Shown one piece after another: positions 53,563 through 63,107 of a stretch of DNA of 64,000 bases. The notes below the pieces were generated by a model. That model saw nothing but the letters and a program-made list of their open reading frames with translations. It searched no databases and had not been told where the DNA came from. Source of the stretch: Sulfitobacter sp. 20_GPM-1509m (lineage in GTDB: Bacteria > Pseudomonadota > Alphaproteobacteria > Rhodobacterales > Rhodobacteraceae); assembly GCF_000620505.1 (NCBI RefSeq), contig NZ_JIBC01000010.1, forward strand, positions 102,167 through 166,166, in the 5' to 3' direction. The position numbers and the translations under genes are program-made. Within the stretch, counting starts at the first letter, position 1; the number at the start of each line of letters is the position of its first letter.

Positions 53563-54030
53563 TCAGAACCCGATGTGTTCCTTGAAGCTGTCAACCGCAC
53601 TGGTCCAGCGGGCCAGGATGCGATCAAAGGTATAGCGCGACATGCCGTCCACACCCGCGACGGCATGTTCGATCACCGAATAGCCCTGATTGTTCTGATA
53701 GGCTTTGCCGATGAAAAAGTCGCGGTTCCAGTCGTGCAGGGTTTGCAACGACGTGTTGCCCGAGGTGTCAAAGCTGGCGCGGAACTGGATGTCGCGGCAG
53801 TTGCGGCCATCGGTGCAGCCGTAAAAGTTGATGTCCATTTTGGTGCCGTCAATCTCGGTCTTGATCTGCGGATCGCCATAGCTGTCGGTCACGATCTCTG
53901 TCGGATAGCCGGATTCGCTCAGCATGTTGGTCAGGGTTTCGGGATTCGACGCGCTGATGGATTGCGCAAAGGTGATCTGCGCCGAGGCCAGGAAAAGGGC
54001 GGTGGCGGTGCTGGCAATAAGTTTGTTCAT
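53563..54030 (-). CDS. YbjN-domain exported protein
   Basis: A 155-residue protein with a cleavable signal peptide (MNKLIASTATALFLASAQI, cleavage near FAQ-SIS). The mature part is a YbjN domain: ETLTNMLSESGYPTEIV, CTDGRNCRDIQFRASFD with a Cys pair, and LHDWNRDFFIGKAY. YbjN resembles type III secretion chaperones in fold; exported versions such as this are uncharacterised. It lies downstream of the radical SAM gene on the same strand but with a 69-bp gap. Confidence 0.85.
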   Translation of the reverse strand: MNKLIASTATALFLASAQITFAQSISASNPETLTNMLSESGYPTEIVTDSYGDPQIKTEIDGTKMDINFYGCTDGRNCRDIQFRASFDTSGNTSLQTLHDWNRDFFIGKAYQNNQGYSVIEHAVAGVDGMSRYTFDRILARWTSAVDSFKEHIGF

Positions 54031-54099
54031 ATCCGGTGTCCTTGTGATCAGGACGCCAGTTTTGCCAGAGCGTTGCCTTATGTCAAATGAAGATACCCG

Positions 54100-55059
54100 T
54101 CATGCCGAGCAGCTTGCACCACCCAGAACGCAGAACTTCGCGCAATGCGGGTGGTTCAGGGCGACGGGGGCTTCGGCCTGTTGCAATGTGGTGCCCAGTT
54201 CGAATTCGGGCGCATAGGGCAGCAGGGTGCAGGCCAGCACCGCAGGGTGGTCGGCACCCTTGCGCTTGACCACCATGCGCGACGACGAACACATGACCGC
54301 ATCGGGGGATTTGTCCAGAATGCCCCAACAGGCGGTGGTGATTTCGGGCACTTCGACCTGTTCATCCATTTCGGGGAAAAGAACAGTCATGCCAGGGTTT
54401 TGTGCGTCGATGTTAAAGCCGTGACGTGTGAAGAATTCGGCATATCCCGCCCGCGAGGTCGTCTCGTCCTCTTCAAAGATCGACCGGCCTGCAACCGCCA
54501 TGCGAAAGCCGTTGTCGCGCAGCCATTCCATGCCTTTCAGCGTCTTGTCAAAGCTGCCCTTGCCGCGTTCGGCGTCGTGCAGTTCGGCGCGGTGGTGATC
54601 GACAGAGATGCGCAGGGTCAGCTTGCCGGGGTATTCGGCGTTCAACCGCACCAGCCCGTCCTGCATGGATTTGCGCATCATCGGGCGCATGGCGTTGGTC
54701 AGGATCAACACCTCATAGCCGCGCTCCAGCGCGGCTTCGGTCATGTCGATCATCTGCGGGTTCATGAACGGCTCGCCGCCGGTAAAGGCGATCTCGGTCA
54801 CTGGCCACGCGCGTTCGGTCAACTGGTCCAGATAATCGCGCACCTCGTCGGCAGTGATATAGACCAGCGCATCATTGGTGGGGCTGCTTTCGATATAGCA
54901 GTTCACGCATTCGATGTTGCACAGCGTGCCGGTGTTGAACCACAGCGTTTCGGGGTGGGTCAGGGCGACGGTCGCGCGCTGCTCGCCCTTGGCGGTGCGC
55001 ACAGGGTCCTGGAATTTGCCCGCGTTGCCGCGTGCCTGTGCTTCTGAAATGTCTTTCAT
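54100..55059 (-). CDS. radical SAM protein with extra C-terminal cysteines
   Basis: A 319-residue radical S-adenosylmethionine enzyme. The [4Fe-4S] motif CNIECVNC (CX3CX2C, about residues 47-54) is followed by the GGE motif (EIAFTGGEPFMNP). Beyond the partial barrel lie additional cysteines: TACWGIL, AVMCSSSRMVV, LACTLLPYA and CAKFCVLGGASC at the very end, a pattern fitting a SPASM/twitch-like auxiliary cluster. Such proteins modify peptides or mature cofactors; no precursor peptide is obvious nearby. It is divergent from zwf. Substrate unknown. Confidence 0.87.
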   Translation of the reverse strand: MKDISEAQARGNAGKFQDPVRTAKGEQRATVALTHPETLWFNTGTLCNIECVNCYIESSPTNDALVYITADEVRDYLDQLTERAWPVTEIAFTGGEPFMNPQMIDMTEAALERGYEVLILTNAMRPMMRKSMQDGLVRLNAEYPGKLTLRISVDHHRAELHDAERGKGSFDKTLKGMEWLRDNGFRMAVAGRSIFEEDETTSRAGYAEFFTRHGFNIDAQNPGMTVLFPEMDEQVEVPEITTACWGILDKSPDAVMCSSSRMVVKRKGADHPAVLACTLLPYAPEFELGTTLQQAEAPVALNHPHCAKFCVLGGASCSA

Positions 55060-55212
55060 TTTCGCAGCGCCTCCGGTCTTTGCCTGTCCTTCATTTGTGC
55101 TAGGGTACCCGCAAAGGCAAGAACTGCCGACCCCCTTGGCCTGACACTATTGTGATCCGGGGCGGTTTAAGGCATGTTTGCGCTAACAATTGATGAAACA
55201 AGGGCCTACAGC

Positions 55213-56667
55213 ATGGTTTCGCGCGTCATTCCGGTCGATCCTTTTGATCTTGTCATATTCGGGGGGACCGGCGATCTGGCCCGCCGCAAGATCCTGCCGG
55301 GCCTGTTCCGGCGGTTCTGTTCGGGGCAAATGCCTGATACTGCACGGGTGATCGGTGCAGCACGCTCCGAGATGACCTCGGACGAGTACCGCGCCTTTGT
55401 TGCGGATGCGATTCGCGAATTCGGCGGCGGCAAGTCCTGCGAGAACGGCACGCTCGAGGCGTTCCAGGCGCGGCTGGAGTATGTGACGGTCGATGCCAAG
55501 GGCGATGACGGCTGGGCCGAGATGGTCAAGCTGATGGACGGGCGCGACGTGGTGCGGGCCTATTATTTCTCGGTCGCACCCAGCCTGTTCGGCGATCTGG
55601 CATCGCGCTTGCACAAATGGAAGCTGACCAACGATCAGACCCGCATCGTGGTCGAAAAGCCTTTTGGCCGCGATCTGGCCAGTGCCAAGGCGCTGAACGC
55701 CTCGCTGGCCGAACACTTTGACGAGGGTCAGATTTACCGGATCGACCATTATCTGGGCAAGGAGACGGTGCAGAACCTGATGGCCGTGCGCTTTGGCAAC
55801 ATGCTGTTCGAGCCGCTGTGGAATTCGCAATATGTCGATCATATCCAGATCACCGTGGCCGAAACCGTCGGTGTCGGGGGCAGGGGCGATTATTATGACC
55901 GCTCTGGTGCGATGCGCGACATGGTGCAGAACCACCTGATGCAACTGCTGTGCCTGATCGCGATGGAGCCGCCCAGCAAGTTCGACCCCGACGCAGTGCG
56001 CGACGAAAAGCTGAAGGTGATCCGCGCGCTGGACCCTGTGGCACCGCACCATGTCGTGCGCGGTCAATATGAGGCCAGCGCCGACGGTCCCAGCTATCGC
56101 GAGGCCGTCGAGGATCCCCGTTCGCGCACCGAAAGCTATGTCGCGATGAAGGTGGGGATTTCCAACTGGCGTTGGGCGGGCACGCCGTTCTACCTGCGCA
56201 CGGGCAAGCGGCTGGTGGCGCGCTCGAGTGAAATCTCGGTTGTGTTCAAGGAGTTGAACCATTCGATATTTGGCGAGAAACAGGACCACCGCAACACCCT
56301 GTCGATCCGCCTGCAACCGAACGAGGGCATCACGCTGAACGTGACGATCAAGGAACCGGGACCGGGCGGGATGCGGCTGGTCGATGTGCCGCTGGACATG
56401 ACATTTGCCGAGGCGTTGGGAGAAGAGGGCGAGGATCCGCCCGACGCATACGAACGGCTGATCATGGACGTGATCCGGGGCAACCAGACCCTGTTCATGC
56501 GCGGCGACGAGGTCGAGGCGGCGTGGGCGTGGACCGATCCGATCATCGCCGGCTGGGAAACGCGCGGCGATGTGCCCAAACCCTATGACAGCGGCAGCGC
56601 AGGTCCCGGTGACGCGGTACAGATGCTGGCCCGCGACACCCGCGTCTGGCGCGAGGTGAAGCCGTGA
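55213..56667 (+). CDS. zwf: glucose-6-phosphate 1-dehydrogenase
   Basis: A 484-residue enzyme oxidising glucose 6-phosphate to 6-phosphogluconolactone with NAD(P)+. The cofactor loop GGTGDLARRK is at residues 17-26; IVVEKPFGRDL and the active-site RIDHYLGKE follow. ATG 55213 has AAGGG upstream; an in-frame Met 13 codons earlier is less likely. It overlaps pgl by 4 nt and begins a zwf-pgl-pgi operon, which feeds the Entner-Doudoroff route used by roseobacters; edd and eda are not in the window. Confidence 0.96.
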   Translation: MVSRVIPVDPFDLVIFGGTGDLARRKILPGLFRRFCSGQMPDTARVIGAARSEMTSDEYRAFVADAIREFGGGKSCENGTLEAFQARLEYVTVDAKGDDGWAEMVKLMDGRDVVRAYYFSVAPSLFGDLASRLHKWKLTNDQTRIVVEKPFGRDLASAKALNASLAEHFDEGQIYRIDHYLGKETVQNLMAVRFGNMLFEPLWNSQYVDHIQITVAETVGVGGRGDYYDRSGAMRDMVQNHLMQLLCLIAMEPPSKFDPDAVRDEKLKVIRALDPVAPHHVVRGQYEASADGPSYREAVEDPRSRTESYVAMKVGISNWRWAGTPFYLRTGKRLVARSSEISVVFKELNHSIFGEKQDHRNTLSIRLQPNEGITLNVTIKEPGPGGMRLVDVPLDMTFAEALGEEGEDPPDAYERLIMDVIRGNQTLFMRGDEVEAAWAWTDPIIAGWETRGDVPKPYDSGSAGPGDAVQMLARDTRVWREVKP

Positions 56668-57332
56668 AGTTCGAGGAATATCACGACCGCGACATGCTGG
56701 CCATCGACGTGGCCAACGTCATGGCGGGACGCCTGGAAAATGCGCTGTTCACCCACGAACGTGCGACACTGGCAGTGCCGGGGGGGACTTCTCCGGGTCC
56801 GATTTTCGACGTGCTGTCGGCGGCGCGACTGGACTGGAGCCGCGTCGATGTGACCCTGACGGATGAACGCTGGGTGGACGAAACCTCGGACCGCTCGAAC
56901 GGGGCGCTGTTGCGCAGGCACCTGCTGGTGGACCGCGCGGCAGTGGCAACGTTCAAGCCGCTTTATCGTGCGGGTATGGATGTGGATGCGGGGGCCTTGG
57001 ACGTGTCTGCGGTGCTGACCGATCATCTGCCGATCTCGGTGTTGTTGCTGGGCATGGGCGCGGATATGCACACCGCCTCCTTGTTTCCAGGGGCGGATGG
57101 GCTGGACGATGCGCTGGCCGCAGATGCGCCCGTGGCGCTGCCGATCCACGCCGAAGGGCAAGAGCCGCGGATCAGCCTGTCGGCGCATGTTCTGGACAGT
57201 GCCATGTCCAAGCACCTGGTGATCTTTGGCGCGGAAAAACGTGCGGCATTTGAACGTGCCGTGGATATGGACCCCCGGAACGCGCCAATTGCAGCGGTTC
57301 TGGAAGACCTGACTGTACACTGGGCGGAGTGA
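56664..57332 (+). CDS. pgl: 6-phosphogluconolactonase
   Basis: A 222-residue DevB/NagB-fold hydrolase that opens 6-phosphogluconolactone. [10 protein letters not shown] (about residue 40), [15 protein letters not shown] and [18 protein letters not shown] with the catalytic His are all conserved. It overlaps zwf by 4 nt and lies 4 bp before pgi, so expression is tightly coupled with the dehydrogenase. Confidence 0.95.
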   Translation: MKFEEYHDRDMLAIDVANVMAGRLENALFTHERATLAVPGGTSPGPIFDVLSAARLDWSRVDVTLTDERWVDETSDRSNGALLRRHLLVDRAAVATFKPLYRAGMDVDAGALDVSAVLTDHLPISVLLLGMGADMHTASLFPGADGLDDALAADAPVALPIHAEGQEPRISLSAHVLDSAMSKHLVIFGAEKRAAFERAVDMDPRNAPIAAVLEDLTVHWAE

Positions 57333-57336
57333 TTTC

Positions 57337-58920
57337 ATGTGGACTGAGTTGAAAGCAAAAGCCGCAGCCGTGGCAGACCGGCATATGCTGGACCTGTTCG
57401 AGGCCGATCCGGATCGCGCGGACCGTTTCAGCGCGCAAACCGGCGACATGCGGCTGGATTATTCCAAGACGAATTTGGACGACGACACACGCGATCAGTT
57501 GCTGGCCCTGGCCGATGCCGCCGGCTGGCAGGCGAAACGCGACGCGATGTTCGCGGGCGAGGCGATCAACCAGACCGAGGGGCGGGCTGTCCTGCACACC
57601 GCTCTGCGCAATCTGGATGGCGGCGCGGTCATGGTAGACGGCGCGGATGTCATGCCGGGCGTGCTGGACACGCTGGCACGGATGCGCAGCTATGCGGATG
57701 CGGTGCGCGGCTCGGACATTACGGATGTGATCAACATCGGCATTGGTGGCTCGGACCTTGGGCCTGCGATGGCCGCGCAGGCGCTGGCGCCCTATCACGA
57801 CGGGCCAAGGGTGCATTTCGTGTCCAACGTGGACGGCGCGCATATCGCCGACACACTGCGTGGGCTGGACGCCAAGACGACGCTGGTGATTGTCGCGTCC
57901 AAGACGTTCACCACCATCGAGACGATGACCAATGCCCGCACCGCGCGCGCATGGATGCAGGACCAGGGCGGCGATCCGTCGGCGCAATTCGCGGCGCTGT
58001 CGACGAATTTGGAAAAGACTGCTGATTTTGGCATTCCCGCTGAACGCGTGTTCGGCTTCGAGGACTGGGTCGGCGGGCGCTATTCGATGTGGGGACCGAT
58101 CGGGCTGAGCGTGATGATCGCCGTGGGTCCCAAAGCCTTTGATGCCTTCCTGCGCGGCGGGCAGGCGATGGACCGGCATTTCTGTGCCGCCGAGGGGGTG
58201 GAAAACATGCCCCTGATGCATGCGCTGGTGGGGATGTGGCACCGGCAGGTGCTGGGCCATGCCACACGCGCCGTGCTGCCCTATGACCAGCGGCTGGCGC
58301 TTTTGCCTGCCTATTTCCAGCAGCTCGAGATGGAGAGCAACGGCAAGTCGGTGACGATGGACGGCAAGCCCGTTGCGGTTGAAAGCGGCCCCGTGGTCTG
58401 GGGGGCGCCGGGCACCAACGGGCAACATGCGTTCTATCAGCTGATCCATCAGGGGACGGACGTGATCCCCTGTGAATTCATGATTGCCGCCCAGGGACAC
58501 GAGCCCGAGTTGCGCCACCACCATGATCTGCTGGTGGCCAACTGTCTTGCCCAATCCGAGGCGTTGATGCGAGGCCGGTCGCTGGATGAGGCGCGGGCCA
58601 AGGTGGCGGACAAGTTTACGGGGGACGAACTGGAGCGTCAGGCGGCGCACCGGGTGTTTCCGGGCAACCGGCCTTCGGTGACGCTGGCCTATCCGTTGCT
58701 GGACCCCGAGACGCTGGGCATGATCGTGGCGCTGTACGAGCATCGGGTGTTTGTCGAAGGGGTGATCCTGGGCATCAACTCTTATGACCAATGGGGTGTC
58801 GAGTTGGGCAAGGAACTGGCGACCGCCTTGCAGCCCGTGGTCGAGGGAACCGAGAGCGCGGACAGCAAGGATGGCTCGACACGCGGGCTGGTGGCGTTCA
58901 TTCACCGGCACCGTGATTGA
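57337..58920 (+). CDS. pgi: glucose-6-phosphate isomerase
   Basis: A 527-residue phosphoglucose isomerase interconverting glucose 6-phosphate and fructose 6-phosphate. [32 protein letters not shown], and the C-terminal [13 protein letters not shown] signature with catalytic residues are present. With zwf and pgl it lets fructose 6-phosphate be cycled into the Entner-Doudoroff pathway. A perfect 18-bp palindrome lies 42 bp after its stop. Confidence 0.96.
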   Translation: MWTELKAKAAAVADRHMLDLFEADPDRADRFSAQTGDMRLDYSKTNLDDDTRDQLLALADAAGWQAKRDAMFAGEAINQTEGRAVLHTALRNLDGGAVMVDGADVMPGVLDTLARMRSYADAVRGSDITDVINIGIGGSDLGPAMAAQALAPYHDGPRVHFVSNVDGAHIADTLRGLDAKTTLVIVASKTFTTIETMTNARTARAWMQDQGGDPSAQFAALSTNLEKTADFGIPAERVFGFEDWVGGRYSMWGPIGLSVMIAVGPKAFDAFLRGGQAMDRHFCAAEGVENMPLMHALVGMWHRQVLGHATRAVLPYDQRLALLPAYFQQLEMESNGKSVTMDGKPVAVESGPVVWGAPGTNGQHAFYQLIHQGTDVIPCEFMIAAQGHEPELRHHHDLLVANCLAQSEALMRGRSLDEARAKVADKFTGDELERQAAHRVFPGNRPSVTLAYPLLDPETLGMIVALYEHRVFVEGVILGINSYDQWGVELGKELATALQPVVEGTESADSKDGSTRGLVAFIHRHRD

Positions 58921-58962
58921 ATGGCGTGCCTGACGGCACATTTGAGTTATTTGGTCCCCTTG

Positions 58963-58980
58963 CGGAAACCGCGGTTTCCG
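58963..58980. repeat. 18-bp perfect palindrome between pgi and the thioesterase gene
   Basis: CGGAAACCGCGGTTTCCG is perfectly self-complementary. It lies in the 93-bp region where two genes converge. It lacks a loop and a T-tract, so as RNA it would fold less well than a standard terminator; a protein-binding site or a bidirectional stop are both possible. Confidence 0.6.
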
Positions 58981-59013
58981 GCGCGGATTTTCTGAACCAG
59001 TGAACGGGGCGGC

Positions 59014-59487
59014 TTAGGTTTCGCGCGCCCCGTCTGCGATCAGGCGCTGTCGGATGTCCTGCGGGATCGGCATGCGTTCGGCCCCGTCTTGGGTCAGCAG
59101 CACCATCACGCAGCTGAAGGTCGCGCGTTTGCGCCCTTCAGCCCAGATCGCCTGATCCAGCGTCATCGAGGTTGTCCGCAGCGCGCTGCACGTGGTGGTA
59201 ACGACGTAATCGGTGCCTGCGCGGATTTCCTCGATAAAACGCACCTCGCCGGAGCGTATGACGATGCGGGGGCTGTCGGGGTCGTTCAGCTTGCCGATGC
59301 CATACATCCGCATATGCCGGATGCGCAGCCGTTCGAACCAGACGAAATAGCGGGTGTTGTTGACGTGGTTCAGCGTGTCCAGATCGTCGTGATGCACGCG
59401 GTCTGCCACGGCCAGCGGGGCGGCGGGGCTGATGCCAAGGCTTGTCTGTTGCTGGGCGCTGAGCGGTGTGTGGTAAGCTATGTCCAT
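59014..59487 (-). CDS. hotdog-fold acyl-CoA thioesterase
   Basis: A 157-residue single hotdog domain of the YbgC/FadM/4-hydroxybenzoyl-CoA thioesterase group. DDLDTLNHVNNTRYFVWFE carries the conserved Asp (D-x-x-x-H-x-N pattern), and IRSGEVRFIEEIRAG follows. These enzymes free fatty or aryl acids from CoA. It is divergent from a DmdB-like acyl-CoA ligase gene (137 bp between the starts), giving an opposing pair on the same class of substrate. Confidence 0.87.
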   Translation of the reverse strand: MDIAYHTPLSAQQQTSLGISPAAPLAVADRVHHDDLDTLNHVNNTRYFVWFERLRIRHMRMYGIGKLNDPDSPRIVIRSGEVRFIEEIRAGTDYVVTTTCSALRTTSMTLDQAIWAEGRKRATFSCVMVLLTQDGAERMPIPQDIRQRLIADGARET

Positions 59488-59623
59488 TTGACGATGCGTA
59501 AATCTGTGCGCTGGCGCTTGCAAGCCCCGCATCTGATTGGCAAAGTCGGTCCCAACGGGAGGACAGCGCACGCAGGACAACAGGTCAGGCGGCGTACCTC
59601 TGTATGTTATGGAGGACGTGCCC

Positions 59624-61243
59624 ATGCTTGGCCAAATGATGACTGCCCCTTTGACGATTTCTTCGCTCGTGGATCACGCAGCGCGGTATCACGGCGACAC
59701 CGAGATTGTCTCGGTTCAGACTGCGGGTGGTGTCGAAACGACAAGCTGGCGCGATGTGGGCGCCAATGCCCACCGTCTGGGCGATGCGCTGACCAAGCTG
59801 GGGCTTGAGCCGCAAGCGCGTTGTGGCACGATTGCGTGGAACAACCGCCGTCATCTGGAGATCTATTTTGGTGTGTCGGGTGCGGGCTTTGTCTGTCACA
59901 CGATCAACCCGCGTCTGTTCCCCGAGCAGTTGGTGTATATCATCAACCACGCCGACGATCAGGTCCTGTTCATCGACAAGACCTTTGTGCCGCTGATTGC
60001 CGCGATCCGTGACAAGTGCCCCAATCTGAAATACATCGTCCTGATGGAAGGCCACGATGACGAGGCCGCTGCCGCCATCGAAGGGCTGCAATTCTATGAC
60101 GACCTGATTGCGACCGGAGACGCCGATTTCGCATGGCCTGATCTGGACGAGAACACAGCCTCGTCGCTGTGCTACACGTCTGGCACCACCGGCAATCCCA
60201 AGGGCGTGTTGTATTCCCACCGCTCGACCGTGCTGCACAGCCTTGTGGCGGCGCTGCCCGACAGCCTGGACCTGTCGGCCACGAAACGGGTGCTGCCCGT
60301 GGTGCCGATGTTCCACGTCAACGCCTGGGGCACGCCCTATGCCTGTGCCATGACGGGGGCGTCGATGGTGCTGCCGGGGCCGGGTCTGGACGGGGCGTCG
60401 CTGGTCAAGCTGATTGACAGCTACAAGGTGTCGGTTGCCTTGGGTGTGCCGACGATCTGGCTGGGGCTGGTGAACGAGGCGCTGAAATCCGGCAGCAAGC
60501 TGGAAACGCTGGAGCGCACCGTCATTGGCGGCTCGGCCTGTCCGCCGTCGATGATCACCGCCTTCCGCGAGAATTTCGGCGTCGAGACCATCCACGCCTG
60601 GGGCATGACGGAAATGTCGCCTCTGGGTTCGGTCAACCAGTTGCTGGCCAAACACGACCAGCTAAGCGACGAGGCGCGGTACAAGATGCGCGAAAACCAG
60701 GGCCGGCCGCCCTTTGGCGTCGAGCTGAAGATCGTGGACGAAGAGGGCAAGACGCTGCCCAACGACGGAAAGACCCAAGGCGACTTGCACGTGCGCGGGC
60801 ACTGGATTCTGGACAGCTATTTCCGCAAATCCACCGAAGAGACGCTGACCAACGGTTGGTTCGACACGGGCGATGTGGCGACGCTGGACGCTGACGGTTA
60901 CCTCAGCATCAAGGACCGGTCCAAGGACATCATCAAATCGGGCGGCGAATGGATCAGCTCGGTCGACCTGGAAAACATCGCGATTGCGCACCCCAAGCTG
61001 GCAGACGCCGCCGTGATCGGCGCGCGTCACGAGAAATGGGACGAACGCCCCGTTCTGGTTGCGGTCAAGGCCGAGGGGCAGGACCCGTCCGAGGCGGAAA
61101 TTCTGGCCATTTTCGAAGACAAGATCGCCAAATGGCAAATTCCTGACCGCGTGGTGTTCACCGATGTGTTGCCGCGCAATGCAACGGGCAAGGTTCTGAA
61201 GCGCAACCTGCGCGAGGAATTCGGCGAAGTTCTGATGGGCTGA
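59624..61243 (+). CDS. medium-chain acyl-CoA ligase, DmdB-like
   Basis: A 539-residue ANL-superfamily acyl-CoA synthetase. Motifs: [52 protein letters not shown] and the catalytic lysine in [11 protein letters not shown]. The N-terminus [20 protein letters not shown] resembles roseobacter DmdB, which activates methylmercaptopropionate from DMSP demethylation, but DmdB-like ligases also take short and medium fatty acids. No dmdA, dmdC or dmdD gene is present. ATG at 59624 is set by GGAGG seven bases upstream. A terminator follows its stop. Confidence 0.9.
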   Translation: MLGQMMTAPLTISSLVDHAARYHGDTEIVSVQTAGGVETTSWRDVGANAHRLGDALTKLGLEPQARCGTIAWNNRRHLEIYFGVSGAGFVCHTINPRLFPEQLVYIINHADDQVLFIDKTFVPLIAAIRDKCPNLKYIVLMEGHDDEAAAAIEGLQFYDDLIATGDADFAWPDLDENTASSLCYTSGTTGNPKGVLYSHRSTVLHSLVAALPDSLDLSATKRVLPVVPMFHVNAWGTPYACAMTGASMVLPGPGLDGASLVKLIDSYKVSVALGVPTIWLGLVNEALKSGSKLETLERTVIGGSACPPSMITAFRENFGVETIHAWGMTEMSPLGSVNQLLAKHDQLSDEARYKMRENQGRPPFGVELKIVDEEGKTLPNDGKTQGDLHVRGHWILDSYFRKSTEETLTNGWFDTGDVATLDADGYLSIKDRSKDIIKSGGEWISSVDLENIAIAHPKLADAAVIGARHEKWDERPVLVAVKAEGQDPSEAEILAIFEDKIAKWQIPDRVVFTDVLPRNATGKVLKRNLREEFGEVLMG

Positions 61244-61264
61244 GGCCGACCGGACAACACATTG

Positions 61265-61298
61265 AAAAGGGCCAGTGCACCACGCGCTGGCCCTTTTT
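61265..61298 (+). terminator. intrinsic terminator after the acyl-CoA ligase gene
   Basis: An 11-bp perfect stem AAAAGGGCCAG / CTGGCCCTTTT with an 11-base loop, followed by T residues. It starts 21 bp after the ligase stop and separates it from the RTX gene. Confidence 0.9.
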
Positions 61299-61442
61299 CG
61301 TTCGCGGCTCTGCACCGATTCATCCTTTAATTGAAAATGGTTAACAGATCCGCCCCAGGGGTTGTCGGGTGGTGGGACTTGTATAGTTTGGCTGTGCGCA
61401 ACGATCTTGAGCCTTGCGCCAAGCCGGATCAAAGGACCCCCC

Positions 61443-63107
61443 ATGTCTTGGACACGCAGCCTTTCTGAATTCACGATCAACACCGTTACTTCGGGGATCC
61501 AGACACGAGGCGAGGTGGCGGCCCTGTCTGATGGCGGCTTTGTCGTCAGCTGGGCTTCGGACCATGACGGCGTATATGACATCTATGCCTGCCGCTATGA
61601 CGCCACGGGCGCCAAGGTGGGCACGGATTTCAGGGTCAATACCGACGTGTCAGGTCGCGATCTTCGACCTGATGTGTGGGCATATGATGGCGGCTATACG
61701 GTGGTCTGGAACCGCTTGGATGCCGGTGACTTCGACGTGCTGGGCCGCAGCTTTGACGATGTGTCGGGACCGACGGATGTGTTCGCATTGCACGACACCG
61801 ACGCGGGCTGGCAAATCAATGTGCGGCTGGCGGGGCAGGTGGCAAGCTATACCTCGGGAACATCGGTGTTCCTGACGGTGCTGTCGCCCGGGGCTGCGGC
61901 CGCACCGCTGTTGATCAGTGCCGAGGCCGAGGCCAACAGCGAAACGCGCGTCCTGCAATTGGCCGGGGAGGGCACCCGCTTTGTCATCGGCTTTCGCAAT
62001 GCGGATGGGCATGCGGTTGCGCATATCTACGACGCGGACACCGGCATCGTGTCGGCGCAGATCCTGCTGAGCACGACGGCCTATGCCCCCGACCTTCACG
62101 CGCTGGACAGCGGTGGTTTTGTCATGCTGGCCAGCAACGGCGATGTGCAGGCGACCGTCTTTGACGCAACCGGCACGGCGCTGAGCGTGATCGACGTGAC
62201 CAGCGATCCGACGCGCTACGAGGTGCAGGGCGATGCTCTGGCCCTGTCGGCGGGTGGGTTCGTGGTGTTCTGGACCGTCTATTCCGGCATGGCCCAGGTC
62301 TTTGCCCAGCGTTACACCGATACGGGGCTGGCTGTGGGCACGCAGTTGGCGTTGACGCTGGAGGACGCCGACGGATCGGCCCAGCCGCAACTGGCAGAGC
62401 TGGCAGACGGACGACTGTTGGTGACCTATACGGCGCTGCGGAATGGGGCGGACGATGTCATGGCGCAGATCCTGACCGTCGACGCGGTTCCGGTGGATGG
62501 CACCGCAGGCGATGACCATCTGTTTCTGGGTGCGCTGAACGACACGCTTATGGGCCATGATGGCGATGACACCCTGGACGGCCTGGACGGGGACGATGAC
62601 CTGAGCGGGCTGCGGGGCAATGACACGCTGGACGGCGGCGCAGGCCACGACACCCTCAGCGGTGGCAGCAACCGCGACCGGCTGAACGGCGGGCGGGGCC
62701 GCGATCTGCTGGACGGGGGGCGGTCGCGCGACGTGCTGGACGGCGGGCGCGGTGATGACACGCTGTATGGCGGCGACAGCAGGGACGCGCTCTATGGCAA
62801 TCTGGGTGATGATGTCCTGTTTGGCGATGCGGGTGCCGACCGCCTGTCGGGCGATGAAGGTGCCGACACGCTGACGGGTGGCGCAGGGGCGGACCTGTTC
62901 GTGTTCAAGGCCGGAGATGGCGCCGACATCATCACCGACTTCGAAGACGGCGTGGATCGTATCAGGATCGCGACAGGGGCCGCATCCATGGACGACCTGA
63001 CCATCACCGATCTGGGCGCAGACACGCGGGTGACCTTTGCCGATGTGACGTTTGTATTGCTGGGGGTGGATCACACCCTGCTGGATGCTACGGATTTTGT
63101 GTTCTGA
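61443..63107 (+). CDS. RTX calcium-binding protein, probable type I secretion substrate
   Basis: A 554-residue acidic protein without a Sec signal. Residues 1-350 are repetitive beta-rich modules (LSDGGFVVSWASDHDG, YDGGYTVVWNRLDAG, LDSGGFVMLAS, LSAGGFVVFWTV), about 60-100 residues apart, propeller-like. Residues about 353-490 are hemolysin-type GGxGxDxLx repeats, and the protein ends with a GADLFVFKAGDGADIITDFE motif and a hydrophobic tail, as in ABC-secreted proteins. Several repeats carry Arg where Asn or Asp is usual (GGRGRDLLD, GGSNRDRLN). No secretion genes are nearby. Confidence 0.87.
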   Translation: MSWTRSLSEFTINTVTSGIQTRGEVAALSDGGFVVSWASDHDGVYDIYACRYDATGAKVGTDFRVNTDVSGRDLRPDVWAYDGGYTVVWNRLDAGDFDVLGRSFDDVSGPTDVFALHDTDAGWQINVRLAGQVASYTSGTSVFLTVLSPGAAAAPLLISAEAEANSETRVLQLAGEGTRFVIGFRNADGHAVAHIYDADTGIVSAQILLSTTAYAPDLHALDSGGFVMLASNGDVQATVFDATGTALSVIDVTSDPTRYEVQGDALALSAGGFVVFWTVYSGMAQVFAQRYTDTGLAVGTQLALTLEDADGSAQPQLAELADGRLLVTYTALRNGADDVMAQILTVDAVPVDGTAGDDHLFLGALNDTLMGHDGDDTLDGLDGDDDLSGLRGNDTLDGGAGHDTLSGGSNRDRLNGGRGRDLLDGGRSRDVLDGGRGDDTLYGGDSRDALYGNLGDDVLFGDAGADRLSGDEGADTLTGGAGADLFVFKAGDGADIITDFEDGVDRIRIATGAASMDDLTITDLGADTRVTFADVTFVLLGVDHTLLDATDFVF

